Shown: positions 43,032 to 54,766 of the stretch, piece after piece
Layout of the letters: the number at the start of each line of letters is the position of its first letter
Position numbering within the stretch: the first letter of the stretch is position 1
Assembly: GCA_903772945.1 (NCBI GenBank)
Contig: CAICTM010000627.1
Span: forward strand, 1-55,806
Length of the DNA stretch: 55,806 nt
Direction of reading: 5' to 3'
Source: Seminavis robusta
Lineage: Eukaryota > Bacillariophyta > Bacillariophyceae > Naviculales > Naviculaceae
Program-made: the position numbers and the translations under genes
Notes under the pieces: model-generated
What the model was told of the DNA's origin: nothing
Databases searched by the model: none
Seen by the model: the letters and a program-made list of their open reading frames with translations, nothing else

Positions 43032-44024
43032 TTATGATTCCCTCACTTTGAAGCCATTGAGGGTTGAGAAGATCAGACCATCTTCGAAGATGGGTGTTGG
43101 TTCAAAGGGATTGGAGCAGGGATCAGTCTGGGCACCAAAGTGATCTGCTAGAATCGACACCATGCCCGTGTCTTCTTCTGGTTTCATAGGCGGGGAGGAA
43201 GGAAGGAAAGAAGGAACTTGTGCGTCAGGGATCATGGGTCCACCGCGGAGCTGTGCAAGGACGTTGTTCAGGCGTCCCACAAGTCGGTCTTGAACCCCGG
43301 GATACTGCAGCTGAGAGGCGGGAGATTGATGCGGAGGTTGCTGCAGTTGAGCCAGTTGGCTGGAGCCGGTGATAGGGGGAAGAGAAAGAGTTTGGAACAT
43401 GTCCTGGTGCTGTTGCAGCAAGCTCTCTTGCTCCCTGTTTTCCCGCACTAGCTTCTGCTTCTTGGCCAGACCCTTGCGATCCTGTCGGCGCTGTTGCTTG
43501 AATTGCTTACTGCTCTTGTAGGAATCTGACAGAGCATCTCGAAAGATCTGAGCAGTGGCAATGCGTGCTGCCGAGTCTTCTGCAACCATCCAGCGACCGG
43601 TGGAATTGTCTTGCTTGACAAAGCCGGCTTGAAAGGAGCTCTTACCGCGGATCTTGCTGACAATGTGGGAAAGAATATTGGACTTCAAAGCCTTGGTTTG
43701 TGCGGCTGAGTACTCCTTAATGTGAGACAACACAACTTCCTTAAAGCGCTTGTTACCAGGGTGGGTAGCCACTTGCTTTCCTCGTCCAAGGATCACTTCA
43801 TTCTCGGTGGGTTCAAAGGATTCGGGAAGGAAGGGAGATTTACCCTCCTTACCTTCAGTCGGCGAAAAAGTGGCGCTGGAACGAGAATCGATGGACTCGG
43901 ACTCAGCAGAAGCGACGTTGACGGGCTCATTCATCATGGTCTGAAGGCACATATCGATTTTTTGTAGGAAAGGAGTTGATGGGGGTAGGTTCGAGGATTT
44001 GGCTTGATTGTAAGCGAAATCCAA
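43032..44024 (-). CDS. DUF6824 domain protein, putative nuclear regulator (paralog 1)
   Basis: 330-aa single-exon protein. Residues about 71-165 match the stramenopile DUF6824 domain: EPTENEVILGRGKQVATHPG, NKRFKEVV, then SKIRGKSSFQAGFVKQDNST and GRWMVAEDSAARIATAQIFR. A basic segment follows (FKQQRRQDRKGLAKKQK, about 175-191) that could be a nuclear signal, then a Gln/Pro-rich region (about 195-260). The C-terminus has an NPFEPTPIFED motif shared with the neighbouring paralog. DUF6824 proteins are abundant in diatoms and of unproven function; a DNA-binding role has been suggested by their layout. The ORF has no intron, unlike paralog 2. Confidence 0.85.
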   Translation of the reverse strand: MDFAYNQAKSSNLPPSTPFLQKIDMCLQTMMNEPVNVASAESESIDSRSSATFSPTEGKEGKSPFLPESFEPTENEVILGRGKQVATHPGNKRFKEVVLSHIKEYSAAQTKALKSNILSHIVSKIRGKSSFQAGFVKQDNSTGRWMVAEDSAARIATAQIFRDALSDSYKSSKQFKQQRRQDRKGLAKKQKLVRENREQESLLQQHQDMFQTLSLPPITGSSQLAQLQQPPHQSPASQLQYPGVQDRLVGRLNNVLAQLRGGPMIPDAQVPSFLPSSPPMKPEEDTGMVSILADHFGAQTDPCSNPFEPTPIFEDGLIFSTLNGFKVRES

Positions 44025-46515
44025 AATTGTGGGATGAAGGAAGTGCTAAGTCTCATTGCCCTTTTCCTCAACTTCACCGAGGTCAGGCTTCATACGCTCC
44101 GGTACTTTTGCAGTAGGGCTGGTACTCAATTCTAGCTACTCAGTGCAGTCGTACCGGTAGCTGCAGTTGCTGTAGCTTGCTGTACGCTCAGTACTCTGGG
44201 CTCTCTTATCTTTATTATTTGTGCTACTGCCGACCTACAACTACTGTAATAAAAGCGTCAAAAGCAGTCAAGGCAGAACAATGCTGGTAGATCGGCGAGG
44301 ATCCATTAGATCCACTTGCATCTTCTAAACATGCCAGTTACCTGTATCAACTGCATCTCATCCAGAGCTAATAAGTCTTACGGATCACAAAGAGTAACTA
44401 TATCTTATTTATGGGTTCTACTCTTGAAATGGAAAGGTCCAAATAAATGTTCAAGTGGTGCAGAAGTGTTTAATGATCCATGATTCTAAGTCTGGGCTTT
44501 CTTTGGTGCTTCCGAGGAAAAGGCCTTCGGAATTTCCGAGACAAGGATGACAGCACTAGCGTAGGTCCGTGCGCGTACCTAGGCCGTTCTGAAGCGGCAG
44601 CTCATACACTGCATAGAATCCTAGCACGGTACCTGAGCTGTCATTTGCATTTTGTTTCGTACAAATAATAATTGGGGTTGCTGGGTTGTGTGAACCAAAG
44701 TACAACCACCATCATTTAAACCAAGGACTCTCGTGATTTGAATTTGTCTCACGAATAGAATTTACCACATCAACTTGTACTCCAGACTTTTACTGCAACT
44801 TGTGGGGTTGAAATAAGAATCCGAATCGTAAGCTATTAAGTGAATGATGCTCCCATTTCATTTCCTGACGTAGTTGCCGCCCGAAATAGGAGTGTTCTAG
44901 ATCTCAATTCAATCTCTTGGGACGAAAAGATGCTTCTCGAAATTGCTGTGTTTTGATTGCTTCATGGGGTATGGATTAGCAATCTTTTCGTTTCATGTTT
45001 CATAGGGATGTTAAAACCATACCCATTTTAGAGGCTTAAATCTTTCTACAGGTCATCTGTTTCGTCAGTTTGATATCAAACGTAAGCAGCTCGTAAGCTA
45101 ACGTACTAGTATTACTTTCACGGAGTCTTTAAGCAAAAGAGTTGACCAATTGGTCTCAATTTCTATACTGGTTCAAGACGTTCAAGAGACAAAATGAGCA
45201 TTACTGACCAGTTCACTTCGCCGACAGCAAAACATGATTCATAACTCGTTCAATCTACTGAATGAGCACAGCAAACCATCCAAATACCAGTGTAATTTTT
45301 GTTTGCTTGCTCTGATCCATGAAGCTTGTTTTCCGCGGTGGACAGGCTAAATCGAATGCTTACGCATCACGCATGACAGCTACATGACATAGCAGGTTGG
45401 CTCGGAAGCTATCTTGCATCTTTATTGCGGAGTTTGCCAAGGCTTCAACCCAGCAGAAGCTGCTTGAGCTGGAAAGGCCTTGATAGTCCGAAGAAGAAAG
45501 CAGCAGCAGCAACCGTACCGGTATCATACCACCATGGTACTAACTAGTATGCATAGCTTGGAGCTCGACACGTTCAGCCTATCCACGGGGTGCCAGCTGC
45601 AAGAACGTATCAGGTACTAGTACAGTACCAGTATGCATACATCATGTAGCGGGCTGCATCTCAGACTGTCCCTGTCCAGCTCCCTGTCCCCAGCACCCGA
45701 CAGATACCAGCTCAATGCAAGCTACTGCTATGCATAGATAGTCACCAGCAGCTATCAGCTCAAGCTCACCGACAGCAGCCGGATTATTTCTGTTTTGCTT
45801 CCCCAGAAGGCCTAGCTAGCTAGTAGCTAGTAGTAGCTAGTAGCGGCTTTGTTGACGAACTCGCAGCTACTATAATAAGGTGTCGAATTTTCAAGTCAAG
45901 GATGTACTAGTAGTTTGACACCAGTTTTACTTGTCAGTGACCTTTACTAAGACAGCCAAATCGTATGAGCCAACGAAGGAACCTGCACGTTCTGCTGGCA
46001 GCTCAGAGTAGCTGGATACTAGCAGGCAGCCACCAGGTACCAGCATCTTGATCTACCTATTCGTTCTTCAGATTGAAATACACGTAAGAGACAGAGTCTG
46101 GTTGAAGAACTTGCTGGCTAGCTAGGTAGTCAATAATAAGTTGATTTGTTATTATGAGTAGGCCATATGTATCTCCTGCCTGCTGTTTATCAGCTTCATG
46201 CTTTCCTTGAGCAGGCGACATTTTTGTGGCTGCCACCCAGTGTGCAACCAATTTCAACGATCCCAGGCAGCCAGAAAATCAGGCTTGGAAGTCCGGCACT
46301 AGCTGGCGAGGCAGTGCACAAGCCAAGAATCTCCTGTTGCTGCAGGCAAACCGCAAAGCTGGAGTCGAGTCGGCTCATGTGGCTGATTCCCCATGTACCG
46401 GTAGTAGTGCTGACGTTTGCTATGCTGCGGCCTACCCTTGCTAGCTAGGGCCTGCACCTTGGTATATCATCCACCAGTGCGGTCACCTTGCGCCATCGAA
46501 GCAAGGTCACAGCTT
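44025..46515. other. Gene-free stretch between DUF6824 paralogs
   Basis: 2.5 kb without a supported gene. Contains TACCGGTA-type palindromes (44100-44165, 45515), CTAGCTAGCTAGTAG runs near 45812-45840 and GGTACTAGTACAGTACCAGTA near 45612. Weak ORFs at 46167-46448 lack protein features. Confidence 0.5.
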
Positions 46516-47460
46516 TTAAGCCATCGCCAGATCGTTCCCAAACAATGCATGGAAGCGGACGAATTCAATTGGTTCCAGCTTGCCCAGGTCGTTGCCTTGG
46601 TTCTTGCTTGCCCCAAACAACGAGGATGAAATGGATTGCGGTGTCGTGTTGCGCGGGAGTGGATCACTGAAGTATGATGGATCCACATCGACGACCTGCT
46701 CGGAGGAGGAATTATCATGGTCTCCAGTAGTAGAGATTCTGGTTTCGGAAATGGGTGTGGGCTCAAATGGGTCCACAGTCAAGTCGACAGAAGCTTCGAG
46801 GCGAGATAGCAATGTGGAAAGGCCATCAGGGACGTTGGAAGGGGAGGCAGCTGCACTCCAACGAATGTCCAGGCTTGGCAATTCTGAACCTTGCACATCA
46901 CTCGTCCGCGTCTGAAGAAAGCTTGAGAAGCAGGTCTCTACGGTTCTCTCAAAGCTGGCCGACTTCTGCTGTCTGCACGAGCCCTTCCGGTCTTGACGCC
47001 TCTGCTGCTTGAAGTGCTTGCTGGAGCGATAGCTTTCAGATAGTAGATCTCGGAACGACTAAAGACGAGAAAGCAGGGGAAAAGATAGCATGTTAGAGGC
47101 TCGACCTTTTCAATGTTTCTGTTGCGCGGTATACCGTTCTCATAGTCAGTCACGTACCTGAGCCACAGTGATCCTAGCTGCAGCGTCCTCAACGATGCGC
47201 CATCGTCCAGTTTTGGAATCTTTCTTGACAAACCCAGCTTTGTATTCGCTGTCGTTGCGGATAAGAGTCACGACCTTGCTCAGAAGGCTCGACTTGTGCC
47301 GCTTGGTTGGAACAGCACCGTACTCCTCGACGAATGTGGCCACAATTCTGTGAAGGCGCTTGTTGCCGGCATGTTCAGCAATTCTTCGCCCTCTTCCAAT
47401 GATCACTTCATACTCTGTTGGTGCAAAGGATTCAGGTAGGTCAAGCGATGAGGGCATCAT
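46516..47460 (-). CDS. DUF6824 domain protein, putative nuclear regulator (paralog 2)
   Basis: Two-exon model: 47460-47158 and 47058-46516, joined by a 99-bp GT-AG intron in phase 0, giving 281 aa. The DUF6824 domain covers about residues 13-110: FAPTEYEVIIGRGRRIAEHA, GNKRLHRIV, YKAGFVKKDSKTGRWRIVED, AAARITVAQ. The intron falls right after AAARITVAQ, and exon 2 resumes with SFRDLLSESYRSSKHFKQQR, matching FRDALSDSYKSSKQFKQQRR in paralog 1. The C-terminal half is Ser/Pro-rich and carries a DPFEPTPISE motif, also shared. The linker between domain and motif is shorter than in paralog 1. Neither ORF alone would show the full domain order. Confidence 0.85.
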
Positions 47461-50400
47461 GGTTGGTGAATATGAAGCAAATTGAGGGATGAAGCGAAGA
47501 AAATGTCTTTTGTCAGGTACTGGTAGAAGGCTTGGTTTTGTGGGCTCGTCGAAATTGTGAGATTGTGTTGAACCAAAGCTTCATAAACATAGACAAATAA
47601 TCAAATAATCTTAGCGTACGAATCTACGTGTCTACGTTTGTCTACCGTACCATGAACCATGAACGATGAGTGAACAAGACGATTTGCACAACGCGTCGCT
47701 CCATTCAAGTCCTGAGAAGCGGATATTGTTTGAAGCAAAGATACTCTCACAAGTGACACGTTATAACGTGTTGGATTGAATAATATCACGATACAACTGA
47801 TTACAGGGCATGCTTTAATAATGTTCATGAACCTGGAAGCATTAATTCAATGTAGGGCTGCCCAAAGAAAATGCGTGAACTACTCTGGCAACCAAGAGAG
47901 GCAGTGTAGCTTTAATGTGTCCAATTCAGGGAGAAGTCAGCTCCCTAAGAAATAAGACGCCAAGATGTAGCTATAATTGTCGGTGTCGAGGTCTTCGAAG
48001 TACAAAACGTTTGATGTGCCTTATTTAGTCAGAAGAAAAATGCGGATCACTGGAGGCAGGCTGTTGCGTACGATACGGTAGCGTACTAGCTAGTATGGTA
48101 GCTGTGGCCCCTATAGCTGCATTGTTACAGTCGATGGGTTGGTACCGGTATGGTGTTAGGATATGGTAGTCAAAAGATGGCTACTAGTACCGTACGCTGT
48201 GTCGTTCCCTGCCCACATTTTTCTGGCCTTCTGCGATCAGAAGTCAATCATTTGCCACTTGCACCACTATTTTCAGGACTTCCCTTCAGAGCAGGGATTT
48301 GAAGCCGAGAAAGCTGTTGAATCTGTTGAATTTCACTCATCACGCTTCAATCCCCTCAACCCTCCCAAGTCGCAAGCTACCGCTACCGGTAGCTAGTCAA
48401 TGCTTCTCTTGCGCAGCTTTTGCTGTATACCTGGTACCACTCAGCTTTGTTCAGGACCCAAATCATCCCCCAACAACTACCAACTACGAACTTGCAGTGG
48501 TCAAACCAGCTTCAAGATTGCTACCTAGCTAGTACTGGTACTCAGAGTACCAGTACCAGTACTAGCTAGTAGTGCGGTAGCGGTAGTGGTGTACGTAATA
48601 GACTGCACATAACATATTTTCTGAAAGAGAAAGCTCGCACTTTCTGGATCATTATCCTTGTAGATCTAATACTAGTAAGATTCATGTGCCCTCTATTAAG
48701 CCCGAGTGTCGACATTCATCATGTCAAAAGGCTGATATCATTAGCTTATTCTATGTCTTTTCTGAGAACTCTGCGCAATGGAGCAAGTTCAAGGGTAATT
48801 GTCTTAATTTCAGTTGCGGCATACGCTGTCACTGAGAGCACAGGCCAAATAAAGGCGATTCATACGCACATTTTCCGAAAGTTGAAACATGGGCCGGTAC
48901 AGCTGATCTTACCATCATCATAGATAGCTAGCTCCATCATCCATCATCTACTGCATTCCGAATTACAAGACTATACTAGATACTAGATACTAGATAGCTA
49001 CATGAGCTGGCCAGCCATCCAGCAAACCGTAACATTTGCGAACGGTCCGCGAACCAAGATCTTCGAGAAAGTGGCCCTCTATTAGTTTTAGTTGGCAACT
49101 TGATGAGCATGTTCCTGTTCCAAATTCCAAATCCAAGGCTCTGGATTCTGGATCTGCTAGCTAGCTAGCTATGTCATAGTAGAGGAGATAGAGCTGGAGG
49201 AGATGTAGATACATCGGCGAATGTTGATGGACGGCGAGGTGATAAAACAGCAGCAATTCCAAGTGCAACTTGATTTAGCTAGCTCCACTGGTTCATTGGA
49301 AAATAGGTCGAAGGAAGGGGCAGGAGCAGTGAATAAAACCTACTTTTTTGTTCAAGGACATCAGTCGCAGGCTGTCGCAGCCACCGCAAACTGCAGGCGA
49401 GATGGTTGTTGCCAAGTAGGCTAGTGCTACCGGTACAATTAGCTAGTAGTACTCTGAGTAAGAGTTTGAAGGGGCATTTGAAGTGAATAAAATGTACATT
49501 TATTGCTGTGAATGAGCAACATTCGCCGGTAACATCAACTTTCAACTACAGTAACTGGCAATCGTAGTGGCGAGGTGGTTGGTGGTTGCAAAGGGCTGCT
49601 GAGAAATCTCATCTTTCGAATCTTCTTCGATCAATTGGGGTCTCTATTGGTCCACTTTGGACTACTGCCAGCAATAGAGCTGGTTCTACCAGCAGCCCGG
49701 TAAAATCAGGATGGATGGAACATTCGAGCAGTAGCAGAAATCTGTTGGTGAAGGTGAAGAAAGCGTAGAACATACATGCGAGAAGGCTTGTTCGCCGGAG
49801 AAAGACATTGCTCCGACGGTCGAGGGCCGAGTGAGTCTGCTCGAGCGAGCGAACGAGTGATGTAGTCACTACAGGTTGCAAAGCAGTATGCAAGATGCAA
49901 CCACGCAACCAAGCAACCCTGGAAGAAACCCCCAAGAGGATCGAGTCAGAGTCAAGTCAGCAATGATGGGAAGGTCAACTCAGCTGGTCATGTTCCGCAG
50001 GAGTGACCTAGTAGTTTGCTGTACCGAGGCTGTGAATGCATGATGCCACTACCACAGGATGTCAGCATCACTATGCATATTACCAGCCCCACTCTGCGCC
50101 AGATAGTATCCACAGTACTCGAGTATACAGTATGACTTCCACCAAGGTCACAAGCAACAAGCAATGAAACAGCTACCCGCCCTCCATCTAGTCCAACAAC
50201 AAAATATTGGAGGAGGACAGGCATTTCTTGGAGCTTCCCTGTCCGCACACCTACATGTACCGTATCCATCCCCTGGCTTCATCGCTCAGTGAGTGCTCAA
50301 CCGTAGCTTCTAGGAGCCACTTCCCCTACATGTCTCCTACATCGCGTAGGCTGAGGCGGTGGCTGGGAGTCAAGTCGAGTCTTGCTGCCCGTGGGTAAAC

Positions 50401-51194
50401 TACAGGTTTCCTTCAGGTTGAATGCAGGCAGCTTTTCAAAGTTTGTAGCGTTGGGTATGTCTGACAAACCGGGTTTGCCCTGATGCCAATGTAGGCCTAG
50501 CTAGCAGTGGAGTTGTAGCGGGGCACCTCCTATCCTAGCTAGAGCTGCAATGAGCTTGTCTTTGGGGTTGGTGCCCGTACGTGGCTGTACTACAGGTCTA
50601 TAGGTCTGGTACGATGGCATCCAGGCAGGTTTTGTGTCTACTAGCAGCCAAGGCACAACTAGCTGGCTGAAGTGCCCCAGTTGAAACCGATTGCTACATG
50701 TGGCTCGTCTGCACATCATGAGATGCATACTAGCATATTATGCCTTTGATCTTTCTTAAAAATTAGTTGAAAGCAAACGAAAACGGGTTTTCTCTAGCTA
50801 GCTAATAAGCACTCCATTCATCCATCAATTCGACCGCAGCATTCACCCATTCATCCAATCAATCAACGAAGCTGTAGTTCCTTGACTTGACTGCCAACCA
50901 TGTTCGTTTCGTTCGTCTCATTTATTGCTTGCTTCCTTCCTTGGATCCATGTATGTCATCTATGTAAAGCAAAGTAAACTCCTGTTGTCACTCCATGGTT
51001 TCCACAATAAAACAATCCACGTATGGTACCAAACACGTAAGCCTTGCACGAAAGAGTGTTCCGCCTGTCGTATGCTAGCCTGCAATTTTCACACATCTCC
51101 CGCAAGGTTCCAATTCTCTCCTCCTCCTTGTGTAGCTACGAAGCATCACCACATCCATCCTTCCATCCACAAGCTAATACAAGAACCAGCGTTT
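47461..51194. other. Gene-free stretch rich in CTAG and GTAC palindromes
   Basis: 3.7 kb with only short, non-protein-like ORFs. Notable strings are ACCGGTAGCTAG (48390), a tactggtactcagagtacca palindrome (48532-48555), GCTAGCTAGCTAGC (49153-49168) and tactagatactagatactag (48973-48993). A possible minus-strand 108-codon ORF at 49609-49935 has one hydrophobic stretch but no family resemblance. Confidence 0.5.
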
Positions 51195-52280
51195 CTATCC
51201 ATTGGTAATGGCCTTTTTCTTTTCGCCATTGGTGATTTTCTTCTTGGGTTCCTTCTTTTTGGCCGCTTTCTTCTTGTCGTCACCACCGCCATTGGTTAAT
51301 AATTTCTGTCCTTCCTTTCCACTGGTGAGCATCTTTTGGTCCTTCTTTCCGCCACCAGCATTTTCGTTTGGCTTGGTCCAATTGTGTGTTCCCTTTTCGG
51401 GCATGTCGGTTTGTCTCATTTTTTCCTGTGATCCATCGGGTCGTGTAATGATGGTTTCGGTAATGGTTTCGACGGTGCCATCGTCGTGTTCAATTTTGTG
51501 TGTTTTGGTTTCCATGGACGAGGGACGATTGTTTCCAGGAGGTGGCTTGTTGTTGGCAACGGCTCCATCACCACCACCTCCACCACCGCCCTTGTCACCC
51601 TTGTGGACTGTCAATTGTTGATCTTCCTTTTTTCGTTTGAACAGAGTGAGAATCCCCCCCTTTTTCTTCTTTTCCTTTTCTTCGGGTGGCGCATTATCGC
51701 CCACTCCTCCATTTTCCAATGCCAGCGGAGCGTTCTTTCCACGATGATGAATATCCTTGCCGGTGAGTTCGATATTATCCCACTTGGCACCGGGATACTC
51801 GTACCCGAATTCATCCTTGAAGGCTCGTTTGAAGACTTCATAGGGATCGGAAAAGTGCATGGGTTTCTTTTTCTTTTTCTTGTTTTTCTTTCCAAACCAG
51901 GATTTGCCCGTCTTTTCCGTGGCGACCACCAACGCGGTCGATCCGGCATTCCGAGAGGGATCAAAGGGATAATCGTACGTGGCATTGCCATCAAATCCGG
52001 GTTTCTCCCATTCGTCATCATCGTCGTCATCGCCTTCGTGCTCGGCTTCTGCTTCGGCTTGTTGTTCGTCGTATTCCTTGCGCTTTTCGTCGTCGCTCAA
52101 CAATTCGTACGCACAAGCAATGCGGGCAAAAATGTGATGTGCCTTCTCGCGTCCTTCCTCGGTACTCTGCTTGTCGGGGTGATGTTGCACGGCCAACTTG
52201 CGGTATGCTTTGCGAATCTCGGACTTTTCCGCTTCTTCCGAAACCCCTAGAATCTCGTACGGGTCGTCGCCTTTTTGCAT
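51195..52280 (-). CDS. DnaJ (Hsp40) domain protein with Lys-rich tail
   Basis: 361-aa single-exon protein. A J domain spans about residues 5-72, with the HPD tripeptide at 34-36, which stimulates Hsp70 ATPase. An acidic run (EGDDDDDDEWE, about 82-92) follows. Then come a segment with KKNKKKKKKP and a DPYEVFKRAFKDEFGYEYPG block (about 143-162) typical of class B/C J proteins that have an EVF...F-x-x-F-G element. A Gly/Lys-rich region and a very basic C-terminus (KKKAAKKKEPKKKITNGEKK) end the protein. There is no CxxCxGxG zinc domain, so it is not a type A DnaJ. Cytosolic or nuclear location is likely; no signal peptide. Divergent neighbour: methyltransferase gene at 52869. Confidence 0.88.
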   Translation of the reverse strand: MQKGDDPYEILGVSEEAEKSEIRKAYRKLAVQHHPDKQSTEEGREKAHHIFARIACAYELLSDDEKRKEYDEQQAEAEAEHEGDDDDDDEWEKPGFDGNATYDYPFDPSRNAGSTALVVATEKTGKSWFGKKNKKKKKKPMHFSDPYEVFKRAFKDEFGYEYPGAKWDNIELTGKDIHHRGKNAPLALENGGVGDNAPPEEKEKKKKGGILTLFKRKKEDQQLTVHKGDKGGGGGGGDGAVANNKPPPGNNRPSSMETKTHKIEHDDGTVETITETIITRPDGSQEKMRQTDMPEKGTHNWTKPNENAGGGKKDQKMLTSGKEGQKLLTNGGGDDKKKAAKKKEPKKKITNGEKKKAITNG

Positions 52281-52868
52281 CTTGAGTTATATTATTATGG
52301 ATCAATCAATCAATCAATGGACTGTGGTGGGTATGCGGAGGTACGGGTAATAAAGGTAGATTCAGCAGAGAAATGACACAAACTACTAGCCAGCTAGAGT
52401 ATCCGAAGAAGCAATCTCTTTCCTCTCCGACTCTCTGCGTAGGATCGTCCAGAAGTTGCTCTTGTTTGAGGTCTGCCGATGTCGGTACCGTATTGTAGGA
52501 AGAGCGATCAGCTTGATGATGCTCCCTAGTACAGAACAACAACCAACAAAAAGATTCCACAAAGCAGCTTGCAAGATCGGAAAAGGTGACATTCAAAATT
52601 TCAAAAATGACTGTGACCAGCCTTAACACTAACCAGTGACTCTGTCTTTAAAGCTTCTGAGTACCGCTTATGTGAAAGACTTAGCAATTTACGGTTAAAG
52701 TGAAGTCCCCGAGTCAGCCGACTGCCTCTTCAAACGGATCTTTCTAGCTTTTGGTGGATCTTTTCGCACATTTCTCGTTTCTCGTTTCTTGTGCTCGTCA
52801 AAGTTGGTCCTTCGTAGAAGCAGCTACTGGTACACATACCGGTATCTCAGTTAGAGTTTGATAGAACA
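52281..52868. other. Divergent promoter region of DnaJ and methyltransferase genes
   Basis: 588 bp between two divergent start codons. Contains an ATCA/TCAA repeat just before the DnaJ start (gatcaatcaatcaatcaatg, 52300-52319). No gene seen. Confidence 0.55.
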
Positions 52869-53903
52869 ATGAGACTTCATCTACATGTACAACTAGTATG
52901 GCCGTTGTTTCTCTTGCTACCACTGCTGGCCCAGGTCCATTCCTTGTCTTCTATCAGTTGCCGTAGTATTCAAACGAGAAAGAGCACTCTCTATTCCAAA
53001 GATGGAAAACACGTCATTGGATCTCTGGTGGAACGACGCGACGTCCACAAAGCAAGGCATGAAGTGATACTACTATCAGGAGCAGATTCGTCGTCTTCTC
53101 CTACTTTGCTGCAGTTGATAATTCCCTTTTTCGACCAAGCCGACAGTGTCGGAAGTTCCATATGGCCATCGTGTTTGGCCGGTGCCATTTTACTGTGTCA
53201 CAGCCCGACACTCCAGCGGGCGTTACACGACAAGAGAATCCTCGAGTTGGGGACCGGATTGGGGTTGGGCGGTCTCGTGGCGGCCGCCGTCACGTCGCCC
53301 AAGGCGTGTGTCTTGACCGACAATGATGCCGATCTGGTACAACGACTACAAGATCACATCATCACGACACAACAACAAGAATCAGAACAACAGACCAATG
53401 ATTGTGACATTTTGGCGAAACAATTGGATTGGAGAGACGACAACAATCATGATGATGACGACGACGACGACGACGGTTACGATGTGGTGTTGGGATTTGA
53501 CGTTGCCTATTACTATCACTTGGTCGCTCCCCTCGTTGCCACAGCCCGGGCCAATCTGCCACCCACCAAAGAAAAACAGCTGCTCCTCGTCCTGGGACAA
53601 GCCAATCGAGAATCCCAGTGGCAACTCTACCATCATGTACGGGATGGAGGATACAATCCCGTGACGGATCTACACGAACCGCCCTGGTCTGAAGTCGACA
53701 GTAGTACCACTAAAATGTTATTGTATGAATTGCAAATGCAAACGTGGCAAGACGAAACTGTAACAGAAGAAGAAGCTCCTGTTGACGGCAACATTCCCAT
53801 TGCCGCATTGCTACACACCACGGAGGAATCATTAGTGATGATCACACCTCACGATTATGTTGCCACAGAACAAGATGAAGAAGCGCAAATGATGTCCTTC
53901 TAG
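52869..53903 (+). CDS. Family-16 type (METTL21-like) SAM-dependent methyltransferase
   Basis: 344-aa single-exon protein. A hydrophobic N-terminus (LVWPLFLLLPLLAQVHSLSS, about 9-28) looks like a signal or organelle-targeting peptide. The Rossmann core follows: an SIWPSCLAGAILL segment (97-109) as in lysine methyltransferases, motif I LELGTGLGLGGL (125-136) for SAM binding, an acidic LTDND post-I strand end (149-153), an LDW (186-188), and motif II VVLGFDVAYY (206-215) where D211 sits in the substrate site. An Asp run (DDDDDDDD, about 195-202) interrupts the core before motif II and is probably a surface loop. Substrate unknown; other members methylate Lys of chaperones or translation factors. 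Confidence 0.83.
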   Translation: MRLHLHVQLVWPLFLLLPLLAQVHSLSSISCRSIQTRKSTLYSKDGKHVIGSLVERRDVHKARHEVILLSGADSSSSPTLLQLIIPFFDQADSVGSSIWPSCLAGAILLCHSPTLQRALHDKRILELGTGLGLGGLVAAAVTSPKACVLTDNDADLVQRLQDHIITTQQQESEQQTNDCDILAKQLDWRDDNNHDDDDDDDDGYDVVLGFDVAYYYHLVAPLVATARANLPPTKEKQLLLVLGQANRESQWQLYHHVRDGGYNPVTDLHEPPWSEVDSSTTKMLLYELQMQTWQDETVTEEEAPVDGNIPIAALLHTTEESLVMITPHDYVATEQDEEAQMMSF

Positions 53904-54766
53904 TACAGTACTGAACTACGGTATCGTATCATGGCGGGGATAGTGCCGGTATTGAGCGGAACAAGTACGGTAAGTGGCGGCGGCAGCGTGAGGATCAGGA
54001 CACCAATAAGTTGCCTTTTTAACTAGCTTTCAATTTTTGGTGGTTTGTCCAACAATTCCCAATGGGTCGTCCGACAATGTCCCAATTCTGAGGTGATCGA
54101 CGGCGATGAAGGATTGATTCCATCCAGGGATCCGATTGGTTCAGCGATGCCAGCCAAGTACAAGACATGGATTGGTGCCGCTTCCGGTATAGTGGAGCTG
54201 GCTAGTAGAAGAAAAAGGGCTCGGACACCGTATCGAGCTGGGGAGCGTTCGTAATTCATTGACTCCTTCGAATGTCTGGATTCAATGATTTCAATCATTT
54301 GATTGATCATTCAGGAGATCGCCCACGTAGTACAATCAATTTTAGAACAGGCCACAGTGCCTCCAAAGAGACGACAATAGAACTACTATGCATACCCCTC
54401 CTGCACCAGCTGACCCCGGTATGATTGATGACCTACACGGCATGAGTTACTGCACAAGCATGACTGTTATGCCAAAGCTTTGGACGAATGCCGTTTCATT
54501 GCCTTTCAGCCAAGACATGGTCTGCCCAGTTGTAGGTTTAGCGTCAAAAACTGGTTGCAACAATGGCCTCAGTAGCGGTTCTCATCAGTGGATCATTTTT
54601 GTTCAGGTTTGACTTTCATGGCATGTGTGATGTCGTGCTGATTGATGTGCCCAACTTTGCGAAGCATCTCTTCTTGGACATCCATGTCAGGACCAAGATC
54701 CGCTGGAATTACTCATCTATTGAGGCTGCAGCTCTTAATAAACTTGACCAAGACCTTATCGAAGGA
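53904..54766. other. Intergenic stretch with short unassigned ORFs
   Basis: About 860 bp after the methyltransferase gene. A plus-strand frame at about 54600-54790 (DVVLIDVPNFAKHLFLDIHV...) looks weakly protein-like and runs into the minisatellite. It may be a fragment of a degraded gene. No start, splice or family could be fixed. Confidence 0.35.

Noticed and set aside
49609..49935. 108-codon minus-strand ORF
   Set aside because: Arg/Ser-rich with one hydrophobic stretch; lies in repeat-rich spacer DNA and has no recognisable domain.
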